Source of the DNA: Pseudonocardia abyssalis
Lineage (GTDB): Bacteria; Actinomycetota; Actinomycetes; Mycobacteriales; Pseudonocardiaceae
Assembly: GCF_019263705.2 (NCBI RefSeq)
Contig: NZ_JADQDK010000001.1
Location: 5,580,001 to 5,644,000, forward strand
DNA: 64,000 bases
Reading direction: 5' to 3'
A program made the position numbers and the translations under genes. The notes below the pieces were generated by a model. That model was not told the origin of the DNA. It saw only the letters and a program-made list of their open reading frames with translations, and did not search any database. This document shows positions 1-8,412 of this stretch, piece after piece (the first letter of the stretch is position 1; each line of letters starts with the position of its first letter).

Positions 1-323
1 GCCTCCGCGGCCGCGTCCATCGCGACCTGCGCCGCCGTGACGCCGGTGCGCCGGGCCAGGAACGCGGCGACGGTCTCGCCGTCGCGTCGCTCGGGCTCCT
101 GCGGGAGGTGCCCGACGGTCGCGTCGGGCGGGCTGAGCGCGACCGTGCCGTCCTCGGGGTCGAGCTCGCCCGCGAGCAGGCGCAGCAACGTCGACTTGCC
201 GGCGCCGTTGGCCCCGACGAGCCCGACGACGTCTCCGGGGGCGACGACGAGGTCGAGCCCGGAGAACAGCACGCGGGCGCCGTGGCCGGCGGCGAGGTCG
301 GTGGCCTGCAGGGTCGCGCTCAT
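1..323 (-). CDS. ABC-F family ATPase, N-terminal part
   Basis: Reading leftward from an ATG at 323, the protein begins MSATLQATDLAAGHGARVLF and carries a Walker A motif GANGAGKST near residues 38-46, followed by a Q-loop-like LPQEPE. This is the first nucleotide-binding domain of a soluble ABC-F (Uup/EttA-like) ATPase, a family of tandem-ATPase ribosome-associated proteins. Only about 107 residues lie in the window and the rest continues beyond base 1, so the subfamily (translation factor or antibiotic resistance) cannot be decided. No transmembrane segment is visible. Confidence 0.85.
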   Translation of the reverse strand, partial: MSATLQATDLAAGHGARVLFSGLDLVVAPGDVVGLVGANGAGKSTLLRLLAGELDPEDGTVALSPPDATVGHLPQEPERRDGETVAAFLARRTGVTAAQVAMDAAAE

Positions 324-1012
324 GACGGGGCGAACGCTACCGGGACGTCGGTCGCCACCCGCCGGGGCCCGCGGAGGGATCGGCCGAACCCTCCGGCACG
401 GGCGCGCCCTGCTCCGGCGCGGGTGCGGGTTCGACCGGCGCGGGATCGGCCGGTACCGGTTCCGTCGGCGCGACCGGCGCGGTTCGACGGGTGCGGGTGC
501 GGGCTCGGCCGGGGTCGGCGCGGGTGCCGCGACCGGCACCGGATCGGCGGGCGGAGCGGGGAGGGGGCGTCCGGAGTGCCCTCCGGCGTCGCGACCGGGA
601 CGGGGACCGTGCAGGAGATGACGGTGTCGGCCGGGTCGGCGTCGCAGGTGCCGCCGTCGGCCTGGCCGCCGCCCACGAGGCGGTCGCCCGCCGCGGAGCC
701 GGTGACGACGTCGTCGCCGCCCGTGCCCTGCACCAGGAACGGGCCCGGTGCGCCCGGCCGGTCCTCGGCCGCGACGAACCGCGGCCGGTCGGCCGTCAGG
801 ACGACGGTCTCGGCGTACGACCCGGTGCACTCGGCGGGGGCAGGCGCGGCGACCGCGGCCGTGCGCGCGGCGGCCGGGGCGGCCACCGTCAGCGATCGCG
901 GTCCGATGACCCCGGTCGTCGTGATCGAGACCGTGCCGGACACCGGCCTGGTCGCGCCCGCCGACGTCCGCGGTGTCGGGTGGTACTCGGTGCCGTGGGG
1001 CGGGAGCGTCAT
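320..1012 (-). pseudogene. Decayed RTX/secreted protein remnant
   Basis: The readable part matches the C-terminal half of the intact protein at 5464-6828. Both have a CT...A core, then GPFLVQGTGGDDVVTGSA against GPFVVLGTPGDDTIIGSA, then a Cys-containing segment (GGTCDADPADTVISC against GSATCDALPTESTVAC), then a Pro/Ala-rich tail. Here nearly all of the GGxGxD repeats are missing. The Pro/Ala/Glu-rich tail is sensible only if the frame changes near 560 and again near 485. The TasA-like N-terminal domain of the paralogue is absent and no signal peptide is seen. It overlaps the start of the ABC-F gene by 4 nt. I read it as a degraded paralogue; a short expressed Pro-rich protein is less likely. 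Confidence 0.5.
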
Positions 1013-1090
1013 GGAGGGTGCGGGGCTGCTGCTGCCCCGGCGGCCGGAACGGGTCTCCCCGGGGCGTCCCCGGCGGTGCGGCGCGCCAGG

Positions 1091-1185
1091 GCGGTCACCG
1101 CGCAGACCCCCGCGTCACCACGCAGACCCCCGCGTCACCGCGCAGACCGCCGGCGCCCTGCGCGGTGACCGCGGGTCTGCGCGGT
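1091..1185. repeat. 20-nt tandem repeat with inverted copy
   Basis: Three near-identical 20-nt units (GTCACCGCGCAGACCCCCGC and variants) start at 1094, 1114 and 1134. A reverse-complement copy follows at 1162-1184, so the RNA could fold into a large hairpin. The array fills most of the 234-nt gap between the decayed RTX gene and the PIG-L gene. No coding potential is evident. Confidence 0.7.
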
Positions 1186-1246
1186 CGTCGCACCGCTGCC
1201 CGATGTCGGGTAGATCGCGGTCCCCGGTCGGGCCACGATAAGCGGC

Positions 1247-1957
1247 GTGACCTACGAGCCGATGCCCACCGACTGGACCCGTGCGCTGGCGGTCGTCGCA
1301 CACCCCGACGACCTGGAGTACGGCGGCGCGGCCGCCATCGCCCGCTGGACGGCGGAGGGCAAGGACGTCCGGTACCTGCTGGCCACGCGCGGGGAGGCGG
1401 GGATCGACACGCTCCCGCCGGCGGAGTGCGGGCCGCTGCGCGAGGCCGAGCAGCGGGCCGCGGCGGCGGAGGTGGGCGTCGACGTCGTCGAGTTCCTCGA
1501 CCACCCCGACGGGCTGATCGAGCACGGGATCCCGCTGCGCCGCGACATCGCCGCGGCGATCCGGCGGCACCGACCCGAGCTGGTCGTCACCGGCAACTTC
1601 CACGAGACCTGGCCGGGCGGCGGGTACAACATGGCCGACCACGTCGCCGTCGGGCGGGCCGTCCTCGACGCGGCGCGCGACGCGGGCAACCGCTGGCTCT
1701 TCCCCGAGGTGGGGGAGCCGTGGACGGGGGTGCGTTGGGTGGCGGTCGCGGCGTCACCGCAGAACTCGCACGCCGTCGACGTCGGCGAGCACTTCGACCG
1801 CGGCGTCGCCTCGCTCGCCGCGCACCGCGCCTACCTCGACGCGCTCGAAGGGGACATGTCCGACCCGGGGAGCTTTCTGCGGCCGATCGCGGAGGCGGAC
1901 GGTGCGCTCCTGCCGGGGGCGACGCTGGCGACGGCGTTCGAGCTGATCGCCCTGTGA
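1247..1957 (+). CDS. PIG-L/LmbE family deacetylase
   Basis: A 236-residue protein with the family signature [10 protein letters not shown] near residues 17-26, where the His and paired Asp residues form the zinc site. The PIG-L family hydrolyses N-acetyl groups of GlcNAc-type conjugates and includes MshB (mycothiol synthesis) and Mca (mycothiol conjugate amidase). The length is below that of typical MshB (about 300), so a generic LmbE-like deacetylase is the safer call. The gene starts with GTG, stands alone between repeat-filled intergenic regions, and converges on the Old Yellow Enzyme gene across a strong hairpin. The substrate is unknown. Confidence 0.85.
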   Translation: MTYEPMPTDWTRALAVVAHPDDLEYGGAAAIARWTAEGKDVRYLLATRGEAGIDTLPPAECGPLREAEQRAAAAEVGVDVVEFLDHPDGLIEHGIPLRRDIAAAIRRHRPELVVTGNFHETWPGGGYNMADHVAVGRAVLDAARDAGNRWLFPEVGEPWTGVRWVAVAASPQNSHAVDVGEHFDRGVASLAAHRAYLDALEGDMSDPGSFLRPIAEADGALLPGATLATAFELIAL

Positions 1958-1981
1958 GCCCGCCGGCGCGGACCCCACCGG

Positions 1982-2036
1982 CGAGTGTGCCGTTCCGGCC
2001 CGGCGAGTGTGCCGCGGCCGCCCGCCGAGTGTGCCG
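1982..2036. repeat. 22-nt-period CGAGTGTGCCG repeats
   Basis: The 11-mer CGAGTGTGCCG occurs at 1982-1992, 2004-2014 and 2026-2036, an exact 22-nt spacing. The sequence between copies is not conserved. The array sits just after the PIG-L stop and before the terminator. A sister array (CGAGTTTGCCG, also 22-nt spacing) lies near 37328-37360. Confidence 0.8.
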
Positions 2037-2045
2037 CTACTGACG

Positions 2046-2080
2046 GGGCGGGCGTCCGGGGATCGCCCGGACGCCCGCCC
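2046..2080. terminator. Strong bidirectional hairpin
   Basis: A perfect 15-bp stem (GGGCGGGCGTCCGGG paired with its complement at 2066-2080) with a 5-nt loop lies between the convergent PIG-L and OYE genes. No U-tract follows, as is common in actinobacteria. Confidence 0.8.
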
Positions 2081-2114
2081 TCGTCACCGCGGGCCGTGGT
2101 GGGCCCGCGGGGTC

Positions 2115-3200
<1,086 letters not shown>

Positions 3201-3265
3201 GTGAGGTCTCAACCATCCGGGTCGCGCGTGCTGTTCCGTGCCGGGCCGTGCGGATGATCACGGTT

Positions 3266-3271
3266 TAGGCT
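3266..3271 (+). promoter_or_regulatory. -10 box of menD (leaderless)
   Basis: TAGGCT is followed after 6 nt by the menD GTG. This spacing places the transcription start at or next to the start codon, and no Shine-Dalgarno is present. The same layout recurs before 14189, 19510 and 52720. Confidence 0.55.
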
Positions 3272-3277
3272 CGCGCG

Positions 3278-4819
3278 GTGACCTCCTCGACGGCGATGGC
3301 CCGCGTGCTCGTCGACGAGCTGGTGCGCGGCGGCGTCACCGACGCGGTGTTCTGCCCCGGCTCGCGCAACGCGCCGCTGGCGTTCGCCCTGCACGACGCC
3401 GACGCGGCGGGCCTGCTGCGGCTGCACGTCCGGATCGACGAGCGCACGGCGGGCTTCCTCGCGCTCGGCCTGGCGCTGCGGTCGGGGCGCGCGGTCCCGG
3501 TCTGCACGACGTCCGGCACCGCCGTCGCGAACCTGCACCCCGCGATGCTGGAGGCGGCCTACTCGGGGGTCCCGGTGATCGCGCTCACCGCCGACCGGCC
3601 CCCGCAGCTGATCGGCACCGGGGCCAGCCAGACGATCGAGCAGGACGGCGTGCTGGGCCTGCCGACCGTCACCGCGTCGCTCGCCGGCGGCAACGCGCAC
3701 TGGCGCTCGGTCGTCTCCCGGGTGCTGGCGGTCGGCGGTCCCGCGCACCTCAACGCGCCGTTCACGGAGCCGCTGGTGCCGTCGGGGCCGGGGTTCCCGG
3801 ACGGGCGCGCGGGCGGTGCCCCGTGGACGGCGGTCACGCCCCACGCGCGGACCGCCGACCCGCTCCCGCTCGACCCGTCCGCCCCCACCCTGGTGATCGC
3901 CGGTCCCGGGGCGCCCGCGCTGAGCGGGGTGGCGGCTCCCGTCGTCGCGGAGCCGTCGTCGGCGGCCTGGCCGGACGCGGTGCGCGCCGGGCCGTGGCTG
4001 CTCGACGACCCGGCGTTGCGCCCGGCCCAGGTGGTCGTCGCCGGCCGCCCGACGCTGCACCGCGGAGTCGCCCGGCTGCTCGCCGACCCGGCCGTCGCGG
4101 TGTACGCGCTCGCCGGTGACGGGCCGTGGACCGACGTGCCCGGCACGGTCCGGGCCGTCGGGTCACTGCCCGGGCTGACGCCCCCCGCAGGCTGGCTCGA
4201 CCGGTGGCGCACCGCCGACGCGGCCGCCTCCGCCGCTCTCGACCGCTCGCTGGGGGATGCCCCCGTCGGCCTCCGCCTGGCCCGCGCGGTGGTGGCCGCC
4301 CTGCCCGACGGCGCCCAGCTCGTCCTCGGCTCGTCCAACCCCGTCCGGGACGTCGCGCTGGCCGCCGTCCCGCGACCCGGGCTGACGGTGCACTCCAACC
4401 GCGGTGTGGCCGGCATCGACGGCACGGTGTCGACGGCGGTCGGCGCGGCGCTCGCGCACGACGGCCCCAGCTACGCGCTGATGGGCGACCTGACGTTCCT
4501 GCACGACACCACCGGCCTGCTGATCGGGCCCGGCGAACCCCGCCCGGACCTGACGATCGTGGTCCTCAACGACTCCGGTGGCGGCATCTTCGGCCTGTTG
4601 GAGCAGGGCGCGGCCGAGCACTCGGCGGCGTTCGAGCGCATGTTCGGCACGCCGCAGGACGTCGACCTGGCCGCCCTGTGTACGGCGATGGGCGTCGAGC
4701 ACGCGCTGGGCCTGCGCCTCGATCCGCCGTCCGGGATCCGGGTGGTGGAGGTGCGCGCGGAGCGGGCGACGTTGCGCGGCGGGCACGCGACGCTGCGGGA
4801 GGCCGTGGCGCGGCGGTGA
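3278..4819 (+). CDS. menD: SEPHCHC synthase MenD
   Basis: 2-succinyl-5-enolpyruvyl-6-hydroxy-3-cyclohexene-1-carboxylate synthase, 513 residues. It is the ThDP-dependent step joining isochorismate and 2-oxoglutarate in menaquinone synthesis. The N-terminal domain shows DAVFCPGSRNAPLAF and the ThDP-activating Glu region IDERTAGFLALG; CTTSGTAVANLHPAM and TADRPP follow. The C-terminal ThDP/Mg site is MGDLTFLHDTTGL with VVLNDSGGGIFGLLEQ. The start is a GTG just behind a -10 box. Other menaquinone genes in the window are menF (12853-14091), menG (19510-20202) and a prenyl diphosphate synthase (36262-37266). A broken copy of its 3' end occurs at 5361-5463. Confidence 0.96.
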   Translation: MTSSTAMARVLVDELVRGGVTDAVFCPGSRNAPLAFALHDADAAGLLRLHVRIDERTAGFLALGLALRSGRAVPVCTTSGTAVANLHPAMLEAAYSGVPVIALTADRPPQLIGTGASQTIEQDGVLGLPTVTASLAGGNAHWRSVVSRVLAVGGPAHLNAPFTEPLVPSGPGFPDGRAGGAPWTAVTPHARTADPLPLDPSAPTLVIAGPGAPALSGVAAPVVAEPSSAAWPDAVRAGPWLLDDPALRPAQVVVAGRPTLHRGVARLLADPAVAVYALAGDGPWTDVPGTVRAVGSLPGLTPPAGWLDRWRTADAAASAALDRSLGDAPVGLRLARAVVAALPDGAQLVLGSSNPVRDVALAAVPRPGLTVHSNRGVAGIDGTVSTAVGAALAHDGPSYALMGDLTFLHDTTGLLIGPGEPRPDLTIVVLNDSGGGIFGLLEQGAAEHSAAFERMFGTPQDVDLAALCTAMGVEHALGLRLDPPSGIRVVEVRAERATLRGGHATLREAVARR

Positions 4820-4828
4820 CCCGACCGG

Positions 4829-5300
4829 TCACCGGGCGCGGCGGCCCAGCCACCCGATCACGAGCATGTGCGGCACCGTCAGCGCGAGCAGTACCCGCAG
4901 CACCTCGGCGGTCGCGGCCTGCGGATCGGGTGCGGTCACGGTGAAGGCGATGAGCGCGCCGAGCGTCGCGACGGCCGCGAGCGAGGGCCGTGCCGCCATC
5001 CCGACGAGTCGGCGCGCGGCGGCCCGTCCCGGCCGGCCGCCACCAGTGCGGCGCAGCCGGGCTCGGCGAGCAACAGCCGCCCACCCTGGCGCAGCGCGGG
5101 CCAGCCGCCGAACCAGACGGCGAACGCGAACAGCGGCGGGGCGAACGCGCCGAGCGCGCCGAGGAGTGCCCGGCGATCGCCAGTGCCGTCGCCGACGCGG
5201 GGACCGGCAGCACCGCGGTGGCGCCCACCCCCATGACCAGCGCCCCGACGACGATCCCGCGCGACCATCGTGCGGCCGTGCGGACGAGGTGTTCCGGCGC
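4829..5300 (-). pseudogene. Decayed Brp/Blh-type carotene dioxygenase
   Basis: Three reading frames must be joined to recover one membrane protein. They are RGIVVGALVMGVGATAVLP, then APPLFAFAVWFGGWPALRQ, then TLGALIAFTVTAPDP up to LLALTVPHMLVIGWLGRR before the stop. The middle part matches the Brp/Blh (beta-carotene 15,15'-dioxygenase, retinal-forming) motif FALYFxLWHSxRH, but both motif histidines are replaced (WP, RQ). The end LLALTVPH is also typical of that family. At least two frameshifts and loss of the first half make it nonfunctional. No rhodopsin or carotenoid gene is nearby. Family assignment rests on the C-terminal third only. Confidence 0.55.
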
Positions 5301-5360
5301 GGCGGCCGGGATCGGCCGGGGACCTCGACATCGCCGGGGATCCACACGAGGTGCGGTCCG

Positions 5361-5463
5361 ACACCCTCCCGCCGGGGATCCGGGCGGTGGAGGTGCACGC
5401 CTAGCGGGCGACGTCGCGCGACGTGCACGCGGCGCTGCGGGAGGCCGTGGCGCGGCGTCGTGA
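5361..5463 (+). pseudogene. Degenerate copy of the menD 3' end
   Basis: This stretch aligns to menD bases 4719-4820. GGGATCCGGGCGGTGGAGGT matches GGGATCCGGGTGGTGGAGGT, and both end with the same CTGCGGGAGGCCGTGGCGCGGCG before TGA-containing ends. In the menD frame the copy reads PPGIRAVEVHA, then a TAG where menD has Glu-Arg, then ALREAVARR. A weaker match may continue upstream to about 5330. It is a direct repeat of menD's tail on the far side of the decayed Brp/Blh gene. Confidence 0.7.
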
Positions 5464-6828
5464 TCAGGCGACGGGCTCGACCGGCGCGGCCTCGGTGGTG
5501 ACCGCGGGGGAGGCCGTGGGGCTCGGCTCGACCGACGGAGCCTCCTCGACCAGCGGAGCGGGCGCCGGCTCGGCCGACTGCGGCGCGGGCGGCGCGGGCT
5601 CGGGAGCCACCGGTGGGGCCGACTCGGGCCGGGGTTCGGGGGCGGCGGGTGCGGGTGCAGCCGGGGCGGGGGGCGCCACGGGTGCCGGAGCGGGCGCAGG
5701 GGCCGTGCACGCGACCGTGCTCTCCGTCGGGAGGGCGTCACAGGTCGCGCTGCCGGGTCCGCCGTCGAAGGCGTCGCGGCCGTCGCCGCCGCGGAGATCG
5801 TCGCGCCCGGGGCCGCCGAGGAGGATGTCGGCGCCTGCGTTGCCGTGGAGGACGTCGTCGCCGGCCCCACCGATCAGCACGTCGTCACCGTCGCCACCGG
5901 TGAGGGAGTCGTCGCCGGCCCCGCCCACGATGCAGTCGTCGACGGCCGAGCCGATGATCGTGTCGTCGCCCGGGGTGCCGAGCACGACGAACGGGCCGGC
6001 GCCTCGACCCCGGCTCACCACCGCGTCCCAGACCGGTTTCGCCGGGTCCAGCGCGATGACCTCGACGAAGTCCGCGGCGGTCATCCCGGCGGCGGTGCAC
6101 TCGGCGGGAAGTGCCACTGCGGCGGCGCCGCCCTCGCCGCGGGCGGATCCGGCCGGGTCGGCCAGGTCGGGGGGCGGGGCCTCTCCGGGAAGGGCCAACG
6201 CCACGGAGACCGGCGCGGGAGCGGTGTCCGACGGGAGGTCGGCGGCGGTGGCGACGCGGAGGTGGCCGTCCGCACGGTCGGTGAACCCGCCCTCGGCGTG
6301 GATCGTCGCGACGTCGGTGTGGTCGAGACCCGCCGACCCGGGAGCGGCACCCTCGGCGAGGGTCAGCGTGACGGGGATGCGCACGGGCTCCGCGCTCGGC
6401 TGTGCGGTGCCGAGGGGCACCACGCGCCCGTCGTAGAGGGAGCAGTAGCTCTCGGCCGGGTTGCTGCCGATCTTCAGGGTCACGGCCGTTCCGGGCTTCG
6501 CGACCCACCTGCCGTCGCGCTGCTCGCAGAACGGCGAACCGGCGGCGGGGGTGAGCGACAGCCCGATCTCCGCGGCGACGGTGCCCTCGTAGGCGACCGT
6601 CAGCTCCACGGTCTGGGACGCACCCGGCCGGAGGTCGGTGTAGCCGAGCTCCGGACCGGCGTCGTCACCACCGCCGAGGGTGACCCGAGCGGCGCCGATG
6701 GTGCTCGGCGAGCTCGTGACGGTGCTGGAGAACGAGGCGAGGGTGCCCCCGGAGAGCGCAGCCGTGACAGCCACGCCCACCACCGCCACGGAACCGACGA
6801 CGGCGATGGCGACAAGGCGTGAGTTCAC
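5464..6828 (-). CDS. Secreted TasA-like protein with RTX repeats
   Basis: A 454-residue secreted protein. The N terminus is MNSRLVAIAVVGSVAVVGVA followed by GGTLASFSSTVTSS, a SipW-type signal resembling the TasA/CalY proteins next door. Residues about 50-230 form a beta-rich domain with a Cys pair (FCEQRDG, YCSLYDG). Residues about 270-350 hold RTX nonapeptides such as GGAGDDSLTGGDGDDVLIG, which bind Ca2+ in known proteins. A Cys pair and a Pro/Ala/Glu-rich tail of about 90 residues complete it. The GTG start has a GGGGGA ribosome site. It lies downstream of two TasA-like genes on the same strand. Likely a cell-surface or matrix protein processed by SipW; the role is inferred. Confidence 0.75.
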   Translation of the reverse strand: MNSRLVAIAVVGSVAVVGVAVTAALSGGTLASFSSTVTSSPSTIGAARVTLGGGDDAGPELGYTDLRPGASQTVELTVAYEGTVAAEIGLSLTPAAGSPFCEQRDGRWVAKPGTAVTLKIGSNPAESYCSLYDGRVVPLGTAQPSAEPVRIPVTLTLAEGAAPGSAGLDHTDVATIHAEGGFTDRADGHLRVATAADLPSDTAPAPVSVALALPGEAPPPDLADPAGSARGEGGAAAVALPAECTAAGMTAADFVEVIALDPAKPVWDAVVSRGRGAGPFVVLGTPGDDTIIGSAVDDCIVGGAGDDSLTGGDGDDVLIGGAGDDVLHGNAGADILLGGPGRDDLRGGDGRDAFDGGPGSATCDALPTESTVACTAPAPAPAPVAPPAPAAPAPAAPEPRPESAPPVAPEPAPPAPQSAEPAPAPLVEEAPSVEPSPTASPAVTTEAAPVEPVA

Positions 6829-6947
6829 GGTTCCCCCGGGATGAGCGGTGATGCTCCCGCGGTCCCGGACCAGCCGGGGTGCAGGACGTGCTGTGTGACG
6901 TGGACATCGCGGGGCACCGGGCGGCAGCCCCGCCCTGCGAAGTCGAT

Positions 6948-7487
6948 CTACCTCTGGGTCAGGACGAACGTCGAGGCGATGGTGACGGTGTCGCCCTGGG
7001 CGTCGTTGTTGTTCGGCCCGTCCGGGAAGGTGAACCGGAACGTGCAGGTGACGGTCTGGCCCGCATCGAGGTCGGCGTTGAACCCGGTGAGCAGGATGCT
7101 GACCGGCTGGTCGGCGAAGTTCGAGGCGGTGCCCGGGCAGTTGCCCGACACACGCAGTTCCCGGTCCAGGTCGCCGCCGGTGTTCTCCTCGACGGTCGCG
7201 TCGCCCCGCAGCGTGCCGTCGATCGATCCCGTGTTCGTGAGCGTGAAGACCAGCGGGCCCGAGTCGTACCCGGGTGCGATGTTGGACGCGCTGAACAACT
7301 GGGTGGTGGCCGTCGGGGTCGACGCGATGTCCAGGTTCAGGGTGCCGGCCGCGAGAGTCCCGCCGGGACCGGTCTCGGTGTCGGTGAAGGCGGCGTAGGT
7401 GCCCGCGCCGAGAGCGACGGCGGCAGCCGCGACCGCGGCGACGCCGATCCCGGCGGCGAGCTTCTTGTTCCTCTGCAGGATCGACAC
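6948..7487 (-). CDS. TasA/CalY-family secreted protein 1
   Basis: A 179-residue protein starting at GTG 7487 behind ACGAGGAGCACC; longer upstream starts lack a ribosome site. The N terminus (SILQRNKKLAAGIGVAAVAA) is a signal peptide followed by GAGTYAAFTDTETGP, the A-x-F-x-D/S pattern cut by SipW-type signal peptidases in TasA and camelysin. The mature part has TLAAGTLNLDI, typical of the TasA family, and a conserved Cys pair (SGNCPG, VTCTFRF). TasA forms matrix fibres in Bacillus and camelysin is a related surface metalloprotease; which applies here is unknown. It is a close paralogue of 7678-8220. Confidence 0.82.
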   Translation of the reverse strand: MSILQRNKKLAAGIGVAAVAAAAVALGAGTYAAFTDTETGPGGTLAAGTLNLDIASTPTATTQLFSASNIAPGYDSGPLVFTLTNTGSIDGTLRGDATVEENTGGDLDRELRVSGNCPGTASNFADQPVSILLTGFNADLDAGQTVTCTFRFTFPDGPNNNDAQGDTVTIASTFVLTQR

Positions 7488-7565
7488 GGTGCTCCTCGTG
7501 ATGCGGGTGTGCGGACCGGAGGACCGCGTTTGCGTCAAGGGTGGCGCGACGACCAGGTGCCGCGC

Positions 7566-7583
7566 ATACCTCAACGTGGGTAT
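7566..7583. promoter_or_regulatory. Conserved box A upstream of TasA-like gene 1
   Basis: ATACCTCAACGTGGGTAT is an imperfect inverted repeat within a longer context (GCCGCGCATACC...) that is also present upstream of the second TasA-like gene (8305-8322). It lies about 80 nt before the start codon. The shared half-site TACCTCA also forms the palindrome at 8338-8357. Likely an operator, possibly of the adjacent response regulator. Confidence 0.5.
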
Positions 7584-7677
7584 CTCGGGTGCGGCCGATC
7601 GGTCGGAGCGGCGGGCTGTACGACGACGGAGCGGCGGGCCGGGAGTTCCGGCCCGCCGCTCGTGTGGAGTCCCGGGA

Positions 7678-8220
7678 TCAGGGCGCCTGCGTCAGGTTCA
7701 GGGTCGAGGTGATGACGACCTTGTCGCCCTGCGCCAGGTTGTTGTTCAAGGCGTCCGGGAACGAGAAGACCAGCGAGCAGTTGGCCGACGCGCCGGCGTT
7801 GAGCGGCACGTTGGAGAAGGTGGTGGCCAGGGCGGTCACGGGCACGTTGTTGAACGTGGGCGTGCCCGTGCAGCTGCCGCTGACGAACAGCTGGCTGTCG
7901 AGATCGCCGCCGGTGTTCTCGGTGACCGTCGAGGAGCCGTTCAGGACGCCGTTGATGGTTCCGGAGTTCTTGATGGTGAAGGTCCGCGCGGGCGAGACGT
8001 AGCCGGGCGCGATGTTGTCGGCGCTGAACAGCTCGATGGTCGACGAGCCGTTCGTCGTGACGTCGAGGTTGAGGGTACCGGCGGCGAGGGTCCCGCCGGG
8101 GCCGGCCTCGGTGTCGGTGAACGCGGCGTAGGTGCCCGCGCCCAGCGCGATGGCGGCGGCGGCCACGGCGGCGACGCCGATGCCGGCGGCGAGCTTCTTG
8201 TTCTTCTGCAGGATCGACAC
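7678..8220 (-). CDS. TasA/CalY-family secreted protein 2
   Basis: A 180-residue paralogue of the protein at 6948-7487, with an almost identical N terminus (SILQKNKKLAAGIGVAAVAA) and the same GTYAAFTDTEAGPGGTLAAG segment covering the predicted SipW cut site and the first mature strand. The second half diverges more (NNVPVTALATTFSNVPL) but keeps the Cys pair (GSCTG, ANCSLVF). The GTG start at 8220 follows GAGGAGCACCC. The two genes are separated by about 190 nt and each has its own conserved box, so each probably has its own promoter. Predicted exported and surface- or matrix-associated. Confidence 0.82.
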   Translation of the reverse strand: MSILQKNKKLAAGIGVAAVAAAAIALGAGTYAAFTDTEAGPGGTLAAGTLNLDVTTNGSSTIELFSADNIAPGYVSPARTFTIKNSGTINGVLNGSSTVTENTGGDLDSQLFVSGSCTGTPTFNNVPVTALATTFSNVPLNAGASANCSLVFSFPDALNNNLAQGDKVVITSTLNLTQAP

Positions 8221-8304
8221 GGGTGCTCCTCGGGATCGCGATGTGCTGGGCGATCCGTCGGACCGCGTTGCCGGGAACGATGACGGCGACGGGCCCTGCC
8301 GCGC

Positions 8305-8322
8305 ATACCCCAACCTGGGTAT
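8305..8322. promoter_or_regulatory. Conserved box B upstream of TasA-like gene 2
   Basis: ATACCCCAACCTGGGTAT matches box A at 15 of 18 positions and has the same upstream context (GCCGCGC). It is about 85 nt before the GTG of TasA-like gene 2 and 16 nt from palindrome C. Confidence 0.5.
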
Positions 8323-8337
8323 TCGCCCTGCTCAGCA

Positions 8338-8357
8338 CGTACCTCATCTGAGGTACG
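8338..8357. promoter_or_regulatory. Palindromic operator before sipW-like gene
   Basis: CGTACCTCATCTGAGGTACG is a perfect 9-bp-arm palindrome with a 2-nt centre. It sits 55 nt before the signal peptidase ATG in the divergent promoter region. Its half-site TACCTCA matches box A, which suggests one regulator for both directions. A LuxR/NarL-type dimer is a plausible binder, given the regulator gene nearby. Confidence 0.6.
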
Positions 8358-8412
8358 ACAGGCGCTTCCACGCGGCCGCATACTGCGCTCTTCGTGTGTC
8401 CGAGGGGGGACG

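Noticed and set aside
108..1241. Long rightward open frame of 377 codons over the left end
   Set aside because: Arg/Pro/Gly-rich shadow of the leftward ABC-F and RTX-like sequences; no domain, no ribosome site. High GC produces many such frames.
1091..2036. Repeat arrays as a possible CRISPR
   Set aside because: Units are 11-20 nt with no unique spacers of 30-40 nt and no cas genes are near.
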